A stretch of DNA of 64,000 nucleotides from Apostichopus japonicus (Eukaryota > Echinodermata > Holothuroidea > Aspidochirotida > Stichopodidae): the NCBI RefSeq assembly GCF_037975245.1, contig NC_092568.1, positions 31,652,501-31,716,500 on the forward strand. Direction: 5' to 3'. The position numbers were made by a program, and so were the translations under genes. The notes beneath the pieces are model-generated. The model was not told the origin of the DNA and searched no databases. It was given only the letters and a program-made list of their open reading frames with translations. Below are positions 33,789 to 46,305 of this stretch, one piece after another. Within the stretch, counting starts at the first letter, position 1. Each line of letters starts with the position of its first letter.

Positions 33789-35039
33789 CAGGGGCGGCGA
33801 TCTGTTTCAAATACTGGGGGGACATTTGCTTGGATGCAGGCAAATTACTATCAGAACGGAGCGCCACCATTGGTTGGCGCGCAGCGTACAAGAAAATTTC
33901 TGCTTTTGATAGCCCCCCAGATCACCGGAAATGGCACTTTTCGGGCTTGAAAATGACCAACCAGATGTACACTTTTGCCTGAGAACAAAGTTTTTCCTTA
34001 TAGTTTTTTTTTCATTCATAACCTTTTTTCAAGATTGTGACCAGTCACACGTACATCATGTTCGACCTCATTGCAACTCCTGTGGATCATTTCGTTTGTA
34101 GGTAATTCTACGTAACGCCCCACAATACCCGTCAGCCCACTTTTCAATGTTTTTAAGCCCATTATTTGTTCAGAATTTGAATAATAAATTCACTTCAAAA
34201 CATACCCATAATGTTGCACAAAATTTCATCTATGGACAACCAATATAGAAAAAAAAAAACCTCAACCCCTAATAGACCGGTCGAAATTGCACGAGTAGAG
34301 GGAAGTATGATGAAGAATGTTGGTCAAGGAATTTTCGAAAATTCAGACACAGTTAAATTATTGGTGTACAAATATTAAAACCTCTTATAACGGCTACTAT
34401 AAAACTCCGATATCATAGAAAATACCAAAAAATATGCTCGAGGGGGAGGGCGGTCTCCACCCTTCACCCCCCCGCCCTCCCTTGGCTACGCACCTACGGT
34501 TAGAAATCTTGTAGGAAATAGGCCAAATGGAAACCCAGTGAACCCATATCGATGTGGATCATATGTATGATTGTACGTACTTACACTACACAAGATGCAA
34601 ACCAAATTTCATTACGTTTGCAGTCCGTCTAGCTATTCATTTCGAGAAAAAAAAGAGTAAAAACTACTTTCGGTCATATATAGTAACAAATTGTGACCCG
34701 GTTAGACAGTCGCCTTGCGAGGAATTTGCCAAGGGAGGGGCAAAGCTTGTACCCAGAATTTCTAATTGTAGCGCCACCATTAGTTGGCGCGAAGTGCAAA
34801 AGAAAATTTCGCCGAAAATGCCTGCCAGATCGCTGGAAATGGCCCTTCCCATGCAGGCCTTGTAAGTTGCATCTAAGCATTTTCTATTTTGAAATTACTA
34901 GCGATATCATAAAAAAATACAAAACATATGCTTAAAAAAACTATGCCACCAAATATTGGGGGGATATTAGATATTATATCCCCCACCTAAAATATTGGGG
35001 GGGGACATGTCCCCCGTCCCCCCATGATCGCCGCCCATG
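33789..35039. mobile_element. hAT-like element with exact 8-bp TSD
   Basis: Starts CAGGGGCGGCGATC and ends GATCGCCGCCCATG, an inverted repeat with two mismatches. It is flanked by identical GATTTTCA at 33781-33788 and 35040-35047. It is 1,251 bp and encodes no transposase. Inside are two copies of the GCGCCACCATNGGTTGGCGC hairpin module (about 33860 and 34770), each followed by CAGATC(A/G)C(C/T)GGAAATGGC. The same module also occurs at 7508, 8598, 51860 and 55530. Confidence 0.88.
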
Positions 35040-35124
35040 GATTTTCATAAGTGAGAACACATGACCAACGGTGGATGATGGGAATGAAAAATTGCGAATA
35101 TCTGTAAGACGTACGTTTGTTGAT

Positions 35125-35243
35125 TTTGGCGCTATATAAATGTTTTCTGATTGATTGATTGATTGAAAATATATTGACTCTGAACCCGGATTTCACCTCC
35201 ATGCTCCCGGATGGCGGGGAAACTTTCCGCCTCCGCGTATCGT
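35125..35243 (+). repeat. SINE-type tail followed by copy 2 of the 78-bp repeat
   Basis: TTGGCGCTATATAAATG followed by (TGAT)n at 35151-35165 is a 3' tail typical of SINEs mobilised by LINE machinery. The copy of the 33402-33480 repeat follows immediately. Confidence 0.5.
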
Positions 35244-35446
35244 TTAAAACAAAATAAATGAATACAAATTTATGATGATTTAGCAAGTTCCAAAAATAAC
35301 CAGGGTGTAAAGAAAACTGAAATGAAACCAGCATTTAGACCAATCAAAATCTCGCACGCCTTTATAAAAATTTTAGAAGCAGCATTCAAGGAATTTCAAA
35401 TATTTCCATAAAGGCAAAACTTAATGTCGGGTAAAAGCTTGAAATC

Positions 35447-35545
35447 TATAAAAAGGTGTATATTCGTTGGGTTTTCTATCATACACCCGAAGACGACTGA
35501 ACATTCAAGACATTTCTTTTCATCTTGTCAACCTTTGAGTTTGAG
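35447..35545 (+). promoter_or_regulatory. Candidate TATA promoter and first exon
   Basis: TATAAAAAGG at 35447-35456 is a strong TATA box. About 30 bases on is TTTTCTATCATACACCC, a possible start. From there an unbroken stretch reaches TTTGAG/GTAAGAAA, a good splice donor at 35546. The layout of TATA, about 65-bp leader and donor is that of an inducible gene's untranslated first exon. I could not find a convincing coding exon downstream; a possible acceptor TTTTCTGCAG ends near 36000. Confidence 0.35.
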
Positions 35546-35559
35546 GTAAGAAATTTCAC

Positions 35560-37430
35560 CATTATTAAGAAAAATTATATCTATTGTAAATCTTTGAGAG
35601 CTTAAACTTTCTTTTGAGTTTCTTTTCAAAATTCGAGTTTCACCAGTTGAAACCTCCATCATTGTGTTTCACAGGATAGGGTTAGGGTTAATAATTAAGT
35701 TCATACTTTATATTATCAAATTAAAGATAAACTTATTTCAATTATATGATAGTAGAAAATTCTGTTGGTACACAGAGTCAAACTTAATATATGCAAGAGA
35801 AACATATTCTACGCTGTTGAAAACCCTATAATCCGCTAACTCCAGATGTGGATAATTGAATGTAATATACTTTTAACTATAGATAAATTTGCACATTAGG
35901 TGGTCCGTGATGTCTTAAGCAATTATCATTTTCTCGATTGATTTATCCTTAAAAGTTTGGTGTATCTGGTATGTTTGCTTGACATGCATGTTTTCTGCAG
36001 TTTCTATCATTAAACTACAACTGTTTGGTTGATATTTTATGTTTCTCTGTTAGTAACTTATTAATTAAAATATTATAAAGAAAAACAAACTTAGGACATT
36101 TTCAGCTGAACTGACATGATGACATCATTCACTCCGCTGTTGCCAGATGCCTTTACACAAACTATCAATAATTTAAAAAAAAAAACATCTTCGTGATACC
36201 AGCTGCTATGAAGATGTCGTTTTGACTAAAAGATACAGAAAAGTTTCAACGATACATGCTAAGCAAAACGCTTAAGCCACCGGAAGACCGTTATAACTAT
36301 AGTTTTGAATAGAATTTCTACTCACAAACAGAACAGTTATCTATGTTCTTTGCTTTGTATTAGTAACTTAGCAGGATGCTAAGCATTTGTCGTTTTCACC
36401 TTTTATCAAGGCTAACTAAATTTTCACCTGAACTTTCCTTTTAAATAAGTAGTTACGTGTAATGTCCCCTTCTAGGCACTCTCTGGTTCTCGAACTGAAA
36501 ATTTTTATTTGTCTAAGTTATTTATTAGTTAAGGACAAGTTAAGCATGGGAGTAAACTTACGTGTGAGGATGAAAATCTCAAATACAACGTATTAAAATA
36601 TACTAATTTTTGGTAAATCATTCATGAATATTGAAATATTCGTTTTAAGGAAATGTCCGTAGCTTTGCTTGTTTTGTACTGACATAATTCACAGCATGAA
36701 TACCTGTTTCTATTATATAAAGGTTAGTATACCTTTTCACACTTTCAACAGTAAAGAAGTACTTTTGCAGTATAGAGGAAAACCCAAACTTTAACAAATT
36801 AGTTATGTTCATAAACTAAAAATGGCTAAAATGATTGAAATCATTCACAATTTGAACAGGCCCACATTTACACAACAATAATGCCTGCATAGCACAACGT
36901 AAGTTTCGTGGGACTTTATATCAAAATTTCAAATGATCAATATTTTATGGAGTGTGGATGTGTTCCATATAATCAGTCCAAATATTTTTCCTCAAAGTTT
37001 CTATGATTAGTCGAAGTTTGCTGAAACACCGACATCGGTCAATAGTTTGTTTGGATATTTTGTTTACCCTTACATGTATGCACTACGCTATACCACCTAC
37101 AATTAATACTAACCTAATTTCAAAAGTGGATAGTTTTAGATTAAGTTGTCGAACGTTTGGGATCTCAAGGAATAGATGTCGAAGTATCCATTTCATAACA
37201 TTGGAGTATATAGTTGATGTTTTCAGATAAAAAAAATAATTTGAAATTTCCAGACAAACAGGTCGAAAGTTTGAGAACATATACGTAAGTTTGAAAAAAA
37301 ATTTTTTTTAATATAAACAATGTCAAAATAACTAATCACTAGACAATGTTCTACTGCATTGTGCAATATGTGACTTAAATAGTACACACTATCACCTTGG
37401 TAACCACATAAATTATTGGAACAATAGAGA
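35560..37430. other. Gene-free, AT-rich stretch
   Basis: No frame above 75 codons and no recognisable domain. A TTAGGGTTAGGGTTA near 35680 is too short to be an interstitial telomere. It could be intron if the promoter at 35447 is real. Confidence 0.5.
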
Positions 37431-37438
37431 AGAATGTA

Positions 37439-40293
37439 CAGTACTGTGATCGCTTAACGATCGTACAATTTCGAAGAAACGATATTCTGCCATTTTTTAC
37501 GATTTTATTCGACGTTATTCGAAATTATGCGATTTTGCGCGATTTAAAAAATCGTTGAAAAATTCGGACGAAAATTTTTGTACGAAATTCGCACAATTAT
37601 TCACGGTTTTTGCGGTCAGTTTTACAACGTACAAAATCGCACAAAATCGTTGAATAGGCCTTTTAGAATTACAACAGTCTTTTTTTGATATTACGTGTGT
37701 TCAAAGTATACAACACAACTTTCATCTATGGTTCAAAGCACTTAGTTACGAGACTCGATGTCATACATTCAATATGCACAGTCTACAGTACCGCTCACGT
37801 ATAACTGGACATGTGTACGCGCACATGATCGTGTAAAGACGTATATAAACAAGTACAATCGCGATTTAACTCGTTGACAAATAAATTGCCGTGTAGACAC
37901 CACGTAAAATCCATGTTCGAGTTTCTACGCAGGAAATGCTATTGTGCTTAATGAATAGGATTGAAGTCGCCGAAAGAATTTGAAAACCTAGAAGAAAAAA
38001 TAAAGTGTTACTAAGCGTTTCTTGTGTCAATTTTTTATATAATTTACTGTTGGCTCCAACTGAATGAAAAAGAAAAAAATTCCACCCAACCACTGAAAAG
38101 AAAAAAAAAATCCACCAACAACTTTGAGTTTGAAGAAGGGCCTGATAAAAACAAAACATGTTTCTCGTCCGCGCAATGGGCCTCCTTTTTCCTGATTCCC
38201 GAGTTTCTATTCGGATTACAAGAAATCTAAACTATCCTTAAAAATTATTTTGTAAAGGTTGCCACATATTCCAAACTAGTATTAGCGCATGAAAAGAAGA
38301 AAAATGGCCGCCCGTTTTTTCAGATCTCAGTACGAAAAACATGTATTTTATTTGGATAATAGAACAATTTTCGTTAATGTGGTTAAGTTAATATTTTCCT
38401 ACCCTAGCTATATGTCGATTTTATAAAACCTTCATGAAAACAGACTTTTTTGAAAATGGATTTTGAAGCTGTCAAAAATTTAACAAATGCTTACCGTTAA
38501 GTACTGACGTCAAACAATACATTTCGTATATATTCCGATAAAGATCCACAAAGGATAACAATGCTAAGTAGAGCTTACTAAAGAGAGATAGAAACTGCAT
38601 GTACATGGTCATTTTAAGTATCCAAGTACTATACAAAGAGATTGAGTTCACCGAATCACCCCTTTTCCCTACCACCTGAGGAAAACCGTCTTCTATAAAA
38701 TATAGTACCATACAGTACTTAACATTTGATACAAAAGTTACTTCTACAACAGTATGTGTCCCAATAAGTTTTAACCGCACAGAAAAGTACCATTAATTTG
38801 CATGTTACACTAAAAGTTACACTGGGCGTCAAGATGGCGGGAAAATGTTACATCGTGTTCAATGTATTGAGTCGTTCCCACGGTGCAATGAACTTGGGCA
38901 AGTTGCCAAGTTCGAATGTCGATGACCTACTTATCTTCCGTGACCAATGTCAATGGGAATTAGGTGTGTAAAATCTCGGGTTTTCCACGTGTTATATATA
39001 TATACATATATAGAAGTTTTACGTAAGCGGAGCGAATTTCGGGCGGCTCGTTATTGTGAGGAAGCACTTATCTAAGCATCAATATTTGTGAAAAGTATCG
39101 AACGGGTTTTCTTCAGAAAATATTTTTGACTAGTAATTGGAAACTCAATGTATTAAGAAGTACTGGGTCTAAACATTATCATTGCATTTTGGGGGAAGCC
39201 AGATCTTCAAGTGCAAATATTGTTTTTTCATTTAAGATTATCGTAGTTTTCTCGCGAGGTGTATACGGCGTAACTTTCAATGTAGGCTTTTTGATCATAT
39301 AGCCTACCCTGTATGTCATTCTGCGTAATCTCGTTATCGAATGAGTTACGGTATTGTCTTAGTGGGGAAACATTCAGACTGTCTCCGAATATGTTCGTCA
39401 TTTTTTTTTGGGGGGGGGGGGGAAGGGGGGTGGCACAACAATTCTTGTGTTGGTAGGGGCCCGTTCCCCGTGCCATCCCGTTTTACAGTGCCGTAATTTA
39501 ATAACGTCGTACGTGGTCTCATTTCGTGAACAAGAATTTTTTACTATTTTGGTAAACAATGTCCCAAAGACTCCCAGGGTCCCTATAAACACCTGTTAGC
39601 TCATCCTGCTGCAGTGATTGGATATTAAGTACGCGCGTTCCTCGTTTTTCCTCAGGTAGGCCTACCTCCGTATAGCATTCTGGGGAAAACAAACATTCTG
39701 GACGTTAGTAATATATATATAAGCTAGTCATAGCAAGATCCATGCAAGGAAGACCGTGCTGTAATGTGTACAGGGCTAGCGCTGTTCACATCGGCGTAGT
39801 AGGTAGTTTTAGTCGCAAGGTCGTTTTATTTTTGGGACGGGTGAAGGGAAGTGATGGTCACTCTGTTGAGGCGATTGGTAGTTGGTAAATATCGGTAACG
39901 TATGAGAAAATATCGGTCTGAAGATGGGAATAAGGATAGTGGAATTCCAAGCCCGAGCTTGATCAAGCCCCCTCGTGAGAGGTGGGGTTATAACAACTAA
40001 GCCCGGGTAAACGTTGACCAATGTAAATAAACTATTGCCTTTGGGTGTAAAAGATACGATGGATATTATCAGTTTTGGTTTCCGCCGCTTGCTTATTTCT
40101 GTATCGACATAAACTGTGTCTATTTTCATGCTGGTTGTGCATGTGTATAATGGACCAATGCAGCGAGAATGAAGGAATTACGTAAGGCATTGCTGAGTAG
40201 TACACAGTGTATAGCTGTCCGTGTATATCCGCATACATACAGTATATGAAGTTTGAGTTGCTTTCTTGAAGACGTCCAGATAAACGGAAAGGC

Positions 40294-40332
<39 letters not shown>

Positions 40333-42966
40333 CGATATTTTCCTGTACAATATGTCGCAGAAGTTGACAGAGTAGAGTATGTGGTCGGAAAATGAAGTAT
40401 TCGCATTGCTTGGCATTTGGTGCGACGAAAATAATATGTCGAAAACGCTCCAGACATCTGTATGTATGGGAAAGAAAAGCGTTTAGCCTACACACCATGC
40501 AATACTAGCAAAATATACTGCAGTGGAATTTCTTGTTGGCAACTTGCCAAGAAAAGTTTTTACATCTATGTCTAGTCCAATGGTACAGTACAATGGTACG
40601 GACATCGAGCCCAGTCCAACCATTTTGTGTTAGGGGTCAAATATTTCTTTTGGGTAGCGTGGGCGAACAAATTTTTTCCAGAGTTGTTGGAACATTGTAC
40701 GTACACAAAGTCGGCATATCTGCTAGATATAGGCTAATTGATATGATTATATTTAGGTTTTATCCATTGATTTTTTTTTTCATTTTGGATACTATGAAAG
40801 TTTTTTTTTTAATTAACCCCCGCGAAAAGTCGTACCACTCAAAATATTGCGCTTCAGATACGAACAATGATTTCCCTGCCCAGTGCATTGACTTTTTCAA
40901 AGGTGGTAAACGTTGGCCGCATCGGGAAAGCCCCGGTAGAAAATAGCGTGTGTGTGCGCTGCTTGGATGATATATGCACCCGCGAAAATCTCACTGCATA
41001 GCTGTCGATCGCTGCTCGTATTCTCTATTGCAATAACCTGGTTCGGACGTTTTCCAAGGTTTGCCGCTATGCCCGTGGGAACGGGGTATTTGTGCATGAG
41101 TCATGAGTGACCTTTTTCAGTCGGTAATTGTGGGGAGGGGGGGGATCAACCCAGGCCCCGCGCCCATAACTCGTAATGGTTTAGACTTTAAAAAAAAATG
41201 CAATGTTTCAACTAAACAAAAGGCTGCGTCTTTCTGTAACAAAGCAACTGTCAATCACCCCCAACAAACATTGAATGTCGGCCGTCCGTCCAGGGTATTT
41301 TAACTGTGCACCTGTTGCTAGCCAGCTACATCTGATACAAGGCTAAGGAATTCCGCCTTTTGGTGTAATATGCAAATGATGTCTGGTGCAGTACTGTACT
41401 GTCTGGCGACACACATGTAAACAATCTGTGTAGAGCTAGCTGTTATTAAATAACTTTTGTGTCAATGCACTGTGAGCCTATATGGAACATTTCAAGACGT
41501 TTCTTTTTTTTCTGAGGTGGTCGGGAAGGGGGATTGTTTGGGTTTTCTAAATCTTTTGTATCCTCCTAAATATAAAAGATGGTATTTTCAACATCTAAAA
41601 CGTTAATGTACATGTAGTTTCTAATTTTCATCAGTAAGGCTTACTGAGTGAGAATAAAACTTGTCTAAATTTGCCAGTTTTACCATCATCGTAGTTCGTA
41701 CGCACTTCCTTTTATCCTCCGTCACGGATCTTTATTGGAATATATACGAAATGTGTTGTTTGAACATCATCTGCATTTTACGGTAAGCATTTTAATAATC
41801 GTTGAGCTTCAAAATCCATCATTTGAAACACGATTTCTTGTGCTTGAAATACAAATCCAACAAAGGGCTAGGCTATTGGCGAAATTAAACTGTCAAATGT
41901 TTGAACCTAAGCACTGTAGCGACAGGTGTTATAGACCAAGCAAAATACATGTTGATCTCGTTCAATACTTTACAGAAAAAAGGACGACAAAAACATACAC
42001 AAAAAAGCGGATGCAGACGAGGAACATGTTTACCACCTAGCACTGCATCAAACGCCCTTTATAAGTTTATCATTTCTTCAAAATCTTCCCAACAGTTTAA
42101 AAATGAATTTAAGCTGAATTTTTCCTTCATGGACCACAACCTTTATGTTAGAAAAGGGGAATAAGACCATTGAATAGTTTCCTTATTAAAACATTATATG
42201 GGAAAACACTGTACCATCGTCCTCTTTCCTTCTAGATATATATCATTAACAGTTATCACAGCATCATGCGCTAAGTACGATGTAGGAAATGGCTGTTTCA
42301 AACATCTCACTAATTCTTTCGGCCACTTTAATCTCCATTCATCGAGCACAAAAAATAGCATTTCCTTTTGTCAACGAGTTAATGCTCTGTTGTACTTGTT
42401 TAAATACGCTTTTATACGATCCTTATACGGGAGCGGTACTGTAAATGTTTGCATGCTGACTGGATGAATTGACTGTTTTTAACTTCGATTTTTATTTTTA
42501 CCGGTAAATTACTTTCATGCCCGTTTTTGAAGTGAATTGATTCACACATAAAAATACATTTTTAAAGAAGCATCGGTGGGAAAAACAAATTCAGTGTTTT
42601 TCGCTTTTCAAGATTTCATGAATTCCGCATTTTACCGCGATATTCCGCGAACGCGGAAAACCACTGGCCCTCGACCAGTGAGCGCCTATATGCTTTTCAT
42701 TTCATTGATTCTTTTTCGACATCTTTATTGGAACGGCTCTGAAAATTCTAATCTTTCACCTCGCCCGTTCACAGTTAATTCTCTGCTTCATTAAGCACAC
42801 ATTCCTGTGGTCAAATGTACGATTTTTACATGCGTAGAATTGTGCGAAATTTCGTTGAAAGTTTCGTGTATGAACTTGTGCGAAATTGTGCGATATTACG
42901 CGATATTATTCGAAATTCTGCGATCGTTGAAAATTTTTGTACGATAGTTAAGCGATCACAGTACTG
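37439..42966. mobile_element. Matching inverted ends 5.5 kb apart (CAGTACTGTGATCGC)
   Basis: CAGTACTGTGATCGCTTAAC at 37439 is repeated in inverted orientation ending at 42966, with near identity over the first 29 bases. Both sides then run into degenerate CGAAATTNTGCGATTTTNCG words. The flanking octamers AGAATGTA and GTAATGGA match at 5 of 8 positions. It is either one old, large hAT-type insertion or two copies of one MITE in opposite orientation. No transposase is recognised in between; the longest frame, 137 codons at 40533, has no recognisable domain. Confidence 0.45.
40294..40332. repeat. (ATT)n microsatellite
   Basis: About 13 ATT units. The poly-Ile and poly-Asn frames over it are artefacts. 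Confidence 0.95.
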
Positions 42967-42999
42967 GTAATGGACCCAGCACACTTTATATAGTAGATT

Positions 43000-44330
43000 A
43001 GTATTTTAGTATTACATATTAGATTGAGTAGATTATAAGACTAATTGCAGAATACTGTACCATGTAACTAAATATCATGGTGTATCCTTTAAATTAAATG
43101 CGATAAATTCTGTTGAACATAAAATGGTGGCATTTACAATTATTGGTGACATTGATTTGTTTATGTTGTCCTTGATTTTCTGATTTATAACAACGATGAT
43201 AGCAAACTATCATGTTATGAATGCATCAACATGTGAACAGTATACATCCTTCACTAATTCAACAAAGGAGCCTTTAGAGCTAGTGTAACTTCTTTCTGAG
43301 AAGGCTTTTGAGTTTTGACTTCCATTTGGAAAACTTACTTATATCACTTTACACTACAGTAACCAGGAAATGAGGTAGCCGCGACCGTTTTTTTTTTTAA
43401 GTTACTACCAAGTTGGTGCTATTAGGCAATACTCTATTTTGGGATAGAAAGAGTTTAAATTTATGCGTACATTTTTTTCTTTGCAAGTGAAGAATCATCC
43501 ACAGCTAAAGTGGCTATGCGGATTGACAAACAAGTGAAGCAAAGTAAAAACCCTAGCCTATGCATATTATACTTTAAAAAGTACAAAGAACCAAATGTCT
43601 TAGTAACTTAATTCATCTTGGAGTTGCTCAGCAGATTCGAGGTTATTTCACCATTTCAGAACCCATGCTCAGACAAAAAAAAGACAAAAATGAAATGGCT
43701 ACACAAATTAGTAGTCTATAACTGAGAATCACCATGCAGGCAGATATGCAGTAAATTTTCAAGTTGTCAGACTAATTTATTTGTTGCAAAGAACTCTTTA
43801 ATTGTGCTGGTAAACTAAAGTAGGAAATGAAAACAGTTACTTTATTGAGTATAGGCCCCTGTCCCTCACGTACCTCACTGCATACTAGACTTACAGTTAC
43901 AAAATAAATATGCCCAGACGCTTGATCAAAAAATGCTCTTGACAGGAATAACCACCAAACTGAGGAAGGCCCTGCATGGTGCATCATTGTATAAATCTGG
44001 GTCTGGAGCAAGGCTACAGTAGTTCTACTTTGCTCCGCTCATGAGAACTTGCATTTGTTTCAAGTTTTATTTTTATTTTATTTTTTTCTTGTGGGGAGAT
44101 CTCCCTACCAATCCATGTCCATTTTACACTGATGTAGACTAAGGCCTATTCATATTTGCAAAGCTACCGAATCATAAACCAAACACATTTGATACCGCAG
44201 ACTTTCATACTGATAATGCTCACTGTGCGAATGTAAGTAGAAAAGCATAAATAACACTTCAATAATACAGTACAACGCATTCTTATAACCAACACAACAA
44301 CACCTACAGTGTCAGCTTAGTTCAATTATC
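43000..44330. other. Gene-free stretch
   Basis: I see no reading frame with a recognisable domain and no named repeat here. Confidence 0.5.
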
Positions 44331-44339
44331 AGCGAAATT

Positions 44340-45002
44340 TTCAGCAAAAAATTATCTTTTCCCTGGAGAAAACCAGCCATTCATCTTTTTATCTTTCGAG
44401 ATATTTTGTGACCGTTTTTAGAGACTTTCCGAATCAACTTCTCGACTAATTTTGGAGACATTTCGAATCATCTTTTTCAACTTTCCAGGAGAAAGTAACT
44501 CAACTTGTTTTCTTTTGAGATATTTATCCAGACCGTTTTAGAGTTGTTTCGAGACATCTTTGCGAAATTTTTGGAGACTTTTCGAGTCATCTATTAAACT
44601 TTCCAGGTGAAATAAACAATCATTTTTCATCCTTCTTATCACCTAGCCTCATTCTAGGAGTATCCCTGCTCATTTAACATTCTGTTTCGGATTTTACGGT
44701 TAGAGTTTTTTGAGAGCCACTGGCATCATTTTTTCTCCCGCCTCAAAAGTCAGGAGCATTTTCGGGATATCCTTTTAGGCCTATTTGGACCTTTTTCGAG
44801 CCATCCTACCAACCTTCCAGATATTACGGTTAGAGTTTCTTGAGAGCGACTGGCATCATTTTTCTCGAGCCTTACCAGCCAGGATCACTTTTGGAATTAC
44901 CGTTGCACTTTGGTCATTCTGTTCAGGACTTTACGGTAAGAGTTTTTGAGAGCCAATTGGCATCATTTTCTCGAACCACAAAAGCCAGGAGCACTAAAGA
45001 AT
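44340..45002 (+). repeat. Tandem 5' UTR monomers of the Jockey/I-type LINE
   Basis: TTACGGTTAGAGTTTTTTGA followed by GAGCCACTGGCATCATTTTT starts at about 44696, 44827 and 44934, so three diverged 107-131-bp units sit directly upstream of the ORF1 ATG. A further, more diverged repetition (GGAGACTTTTCGAGTCATC, AACTTTCCAGG) fills 44340-44640. Repeated 5' monomers often act as internal promoter units in LINEs. Confidence 0.65.
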
Positions 45003-46191
45003 GGATCAGGTAATCCGAAGAACCAATTCCAGAATTCATCGATTTCATCACCGTCACCAACAAGAGGAAGAGATACCAGAGCCGTACCCTACCATCCAAA
45101 CCAGAGAAATTCAGGAACACCAGAGATGCCAGCCCACCAACCAACCAGACACCTATACAGTTACCACCCACACTACCAGAGCCCAGCATCCTAAAGAAAT
45201 CTACCTATTTCACACATGCAGATCCAGACAGCAAAAAGCCAGTTTCCCAACAGCTACAGTTACTTCATTACGTTTATCTAAAACAACAGTAACATCATCG
45301 TAGCAGCAACCAACGCTCATACCCAGAAGGCACTCCTAACACAACCGTGGCCAACCATCAAACCAACCAATTGCCAGCCTACCAACCGCAGTACGAACAC
45401 CAAAGCTAGAAGCAATCATCACCAGAATTCACCCTAACTTTTCAGAAAAAGACATCATCGAAGCAGCCAAGACGAATAGACTCAACACAACAGCGGCAAG
45501 AAGATTTTCCTAAAGGGCTCCTCCACTGCAATCTGGAAAGTCGCCCTTACCTGTCCAAACCAGGAAGACCTTTACAAGGCAGTGGCCAAAGGTATCACTA
45601 TCAACGGACAACACCACTACATAGAGAATATCAGGAAAACCAGAGAAGTCATCCAATGCCACAATTGTCAGCGATTCGGCCACCTAGCGTCAGTATTTAC
45701 ACACCGAACGACATGCATCAGGTGTGCCGGCAAACACAGCCTAGCCAAATGTACTAAACCCAGAGAACGACCGGAATGTGCAAATGTCACAGAGGACACA
45801 AAGCCAGCTACAGAGGATGTTCCAAATACATAAGGGAATTGTCCAGACAGAATCCACCACCCATCAGACGTCAACAACAACAAATCCAGAAACCAATTTA
45901 CGATCGTCGACCACAACCTAAACCAACCAACGTAGCCACCCAGTCTCAGGTTACAAAACTACGAGAGGAGCACCAGAAACAAATAGCAGAACTGAAAGAA
46001 ACGCACACTCAACAACTACTTGAAGTCCAGAGGAAAACAGCCGAAGCAAACTCAGCCATGTTCCAGCAATTGCTCCAAAACACTACAGAGCAATTGAATG
46101 ACATGAAAGGAAACCTTGCCATCCTTATCGCCGAAATTTCTCATCCGTTTCCAGTGATAAGAACATTGTCACAACCATCACCACCAAACTG
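45003..46191 (+). pseudogene. Jockey/I-type LINE ORF1 (gag-like), frameshifted
   Basis: It starts at ATGGATCAGG but reading shifts at least twice. The recognisable part has three retroviral-type zinc knuckles. The first is CHNCQRFGHLASVF, whose last Cys is lost to a change. The second is CIRCAGKHSLAKC. The third, in the next frame from 45776, is CKCHRGHKASYRGC. A Gln/Glu/Lys-rich coiled coil follows (LREEHQKQIAELKETHTQQL), ending at 46191. This order of CCHC knuckles is typical of RNA-binding ORF1 proteins of Jockey/I-group LINEs. The shifts and the lost cysteine mean it is inactive. Confidence 0.8.
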
Positions 46192-46305
46192 AAGAAACAC
46201 ATGGGGCTTAACCTGGTAGACTCCGACCTGCAAACAGCCCTTAGACGCCGCTCCATGGAAACTCTACCACCCACCAACATGAGGAAACAGCAGAAGTCGA
46301 AATAA

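Noticed and set aside
35679-35695. TTAGGG-like telomeric repeats
   Set aside because: Only about two and a half units, which is expected by chance.
38834-38970. Possible exon beginning MAGKCYIVFNVLSR and ending at GTGTGT
   Set aside because: The frame is short, the donor is poor, and the sequence does not match a THAP or other domain well enough.
40178-40498. Poly-Asn and poly-Ile containing frames
   Set aside because: They run over the (ATT)n microsatellite.
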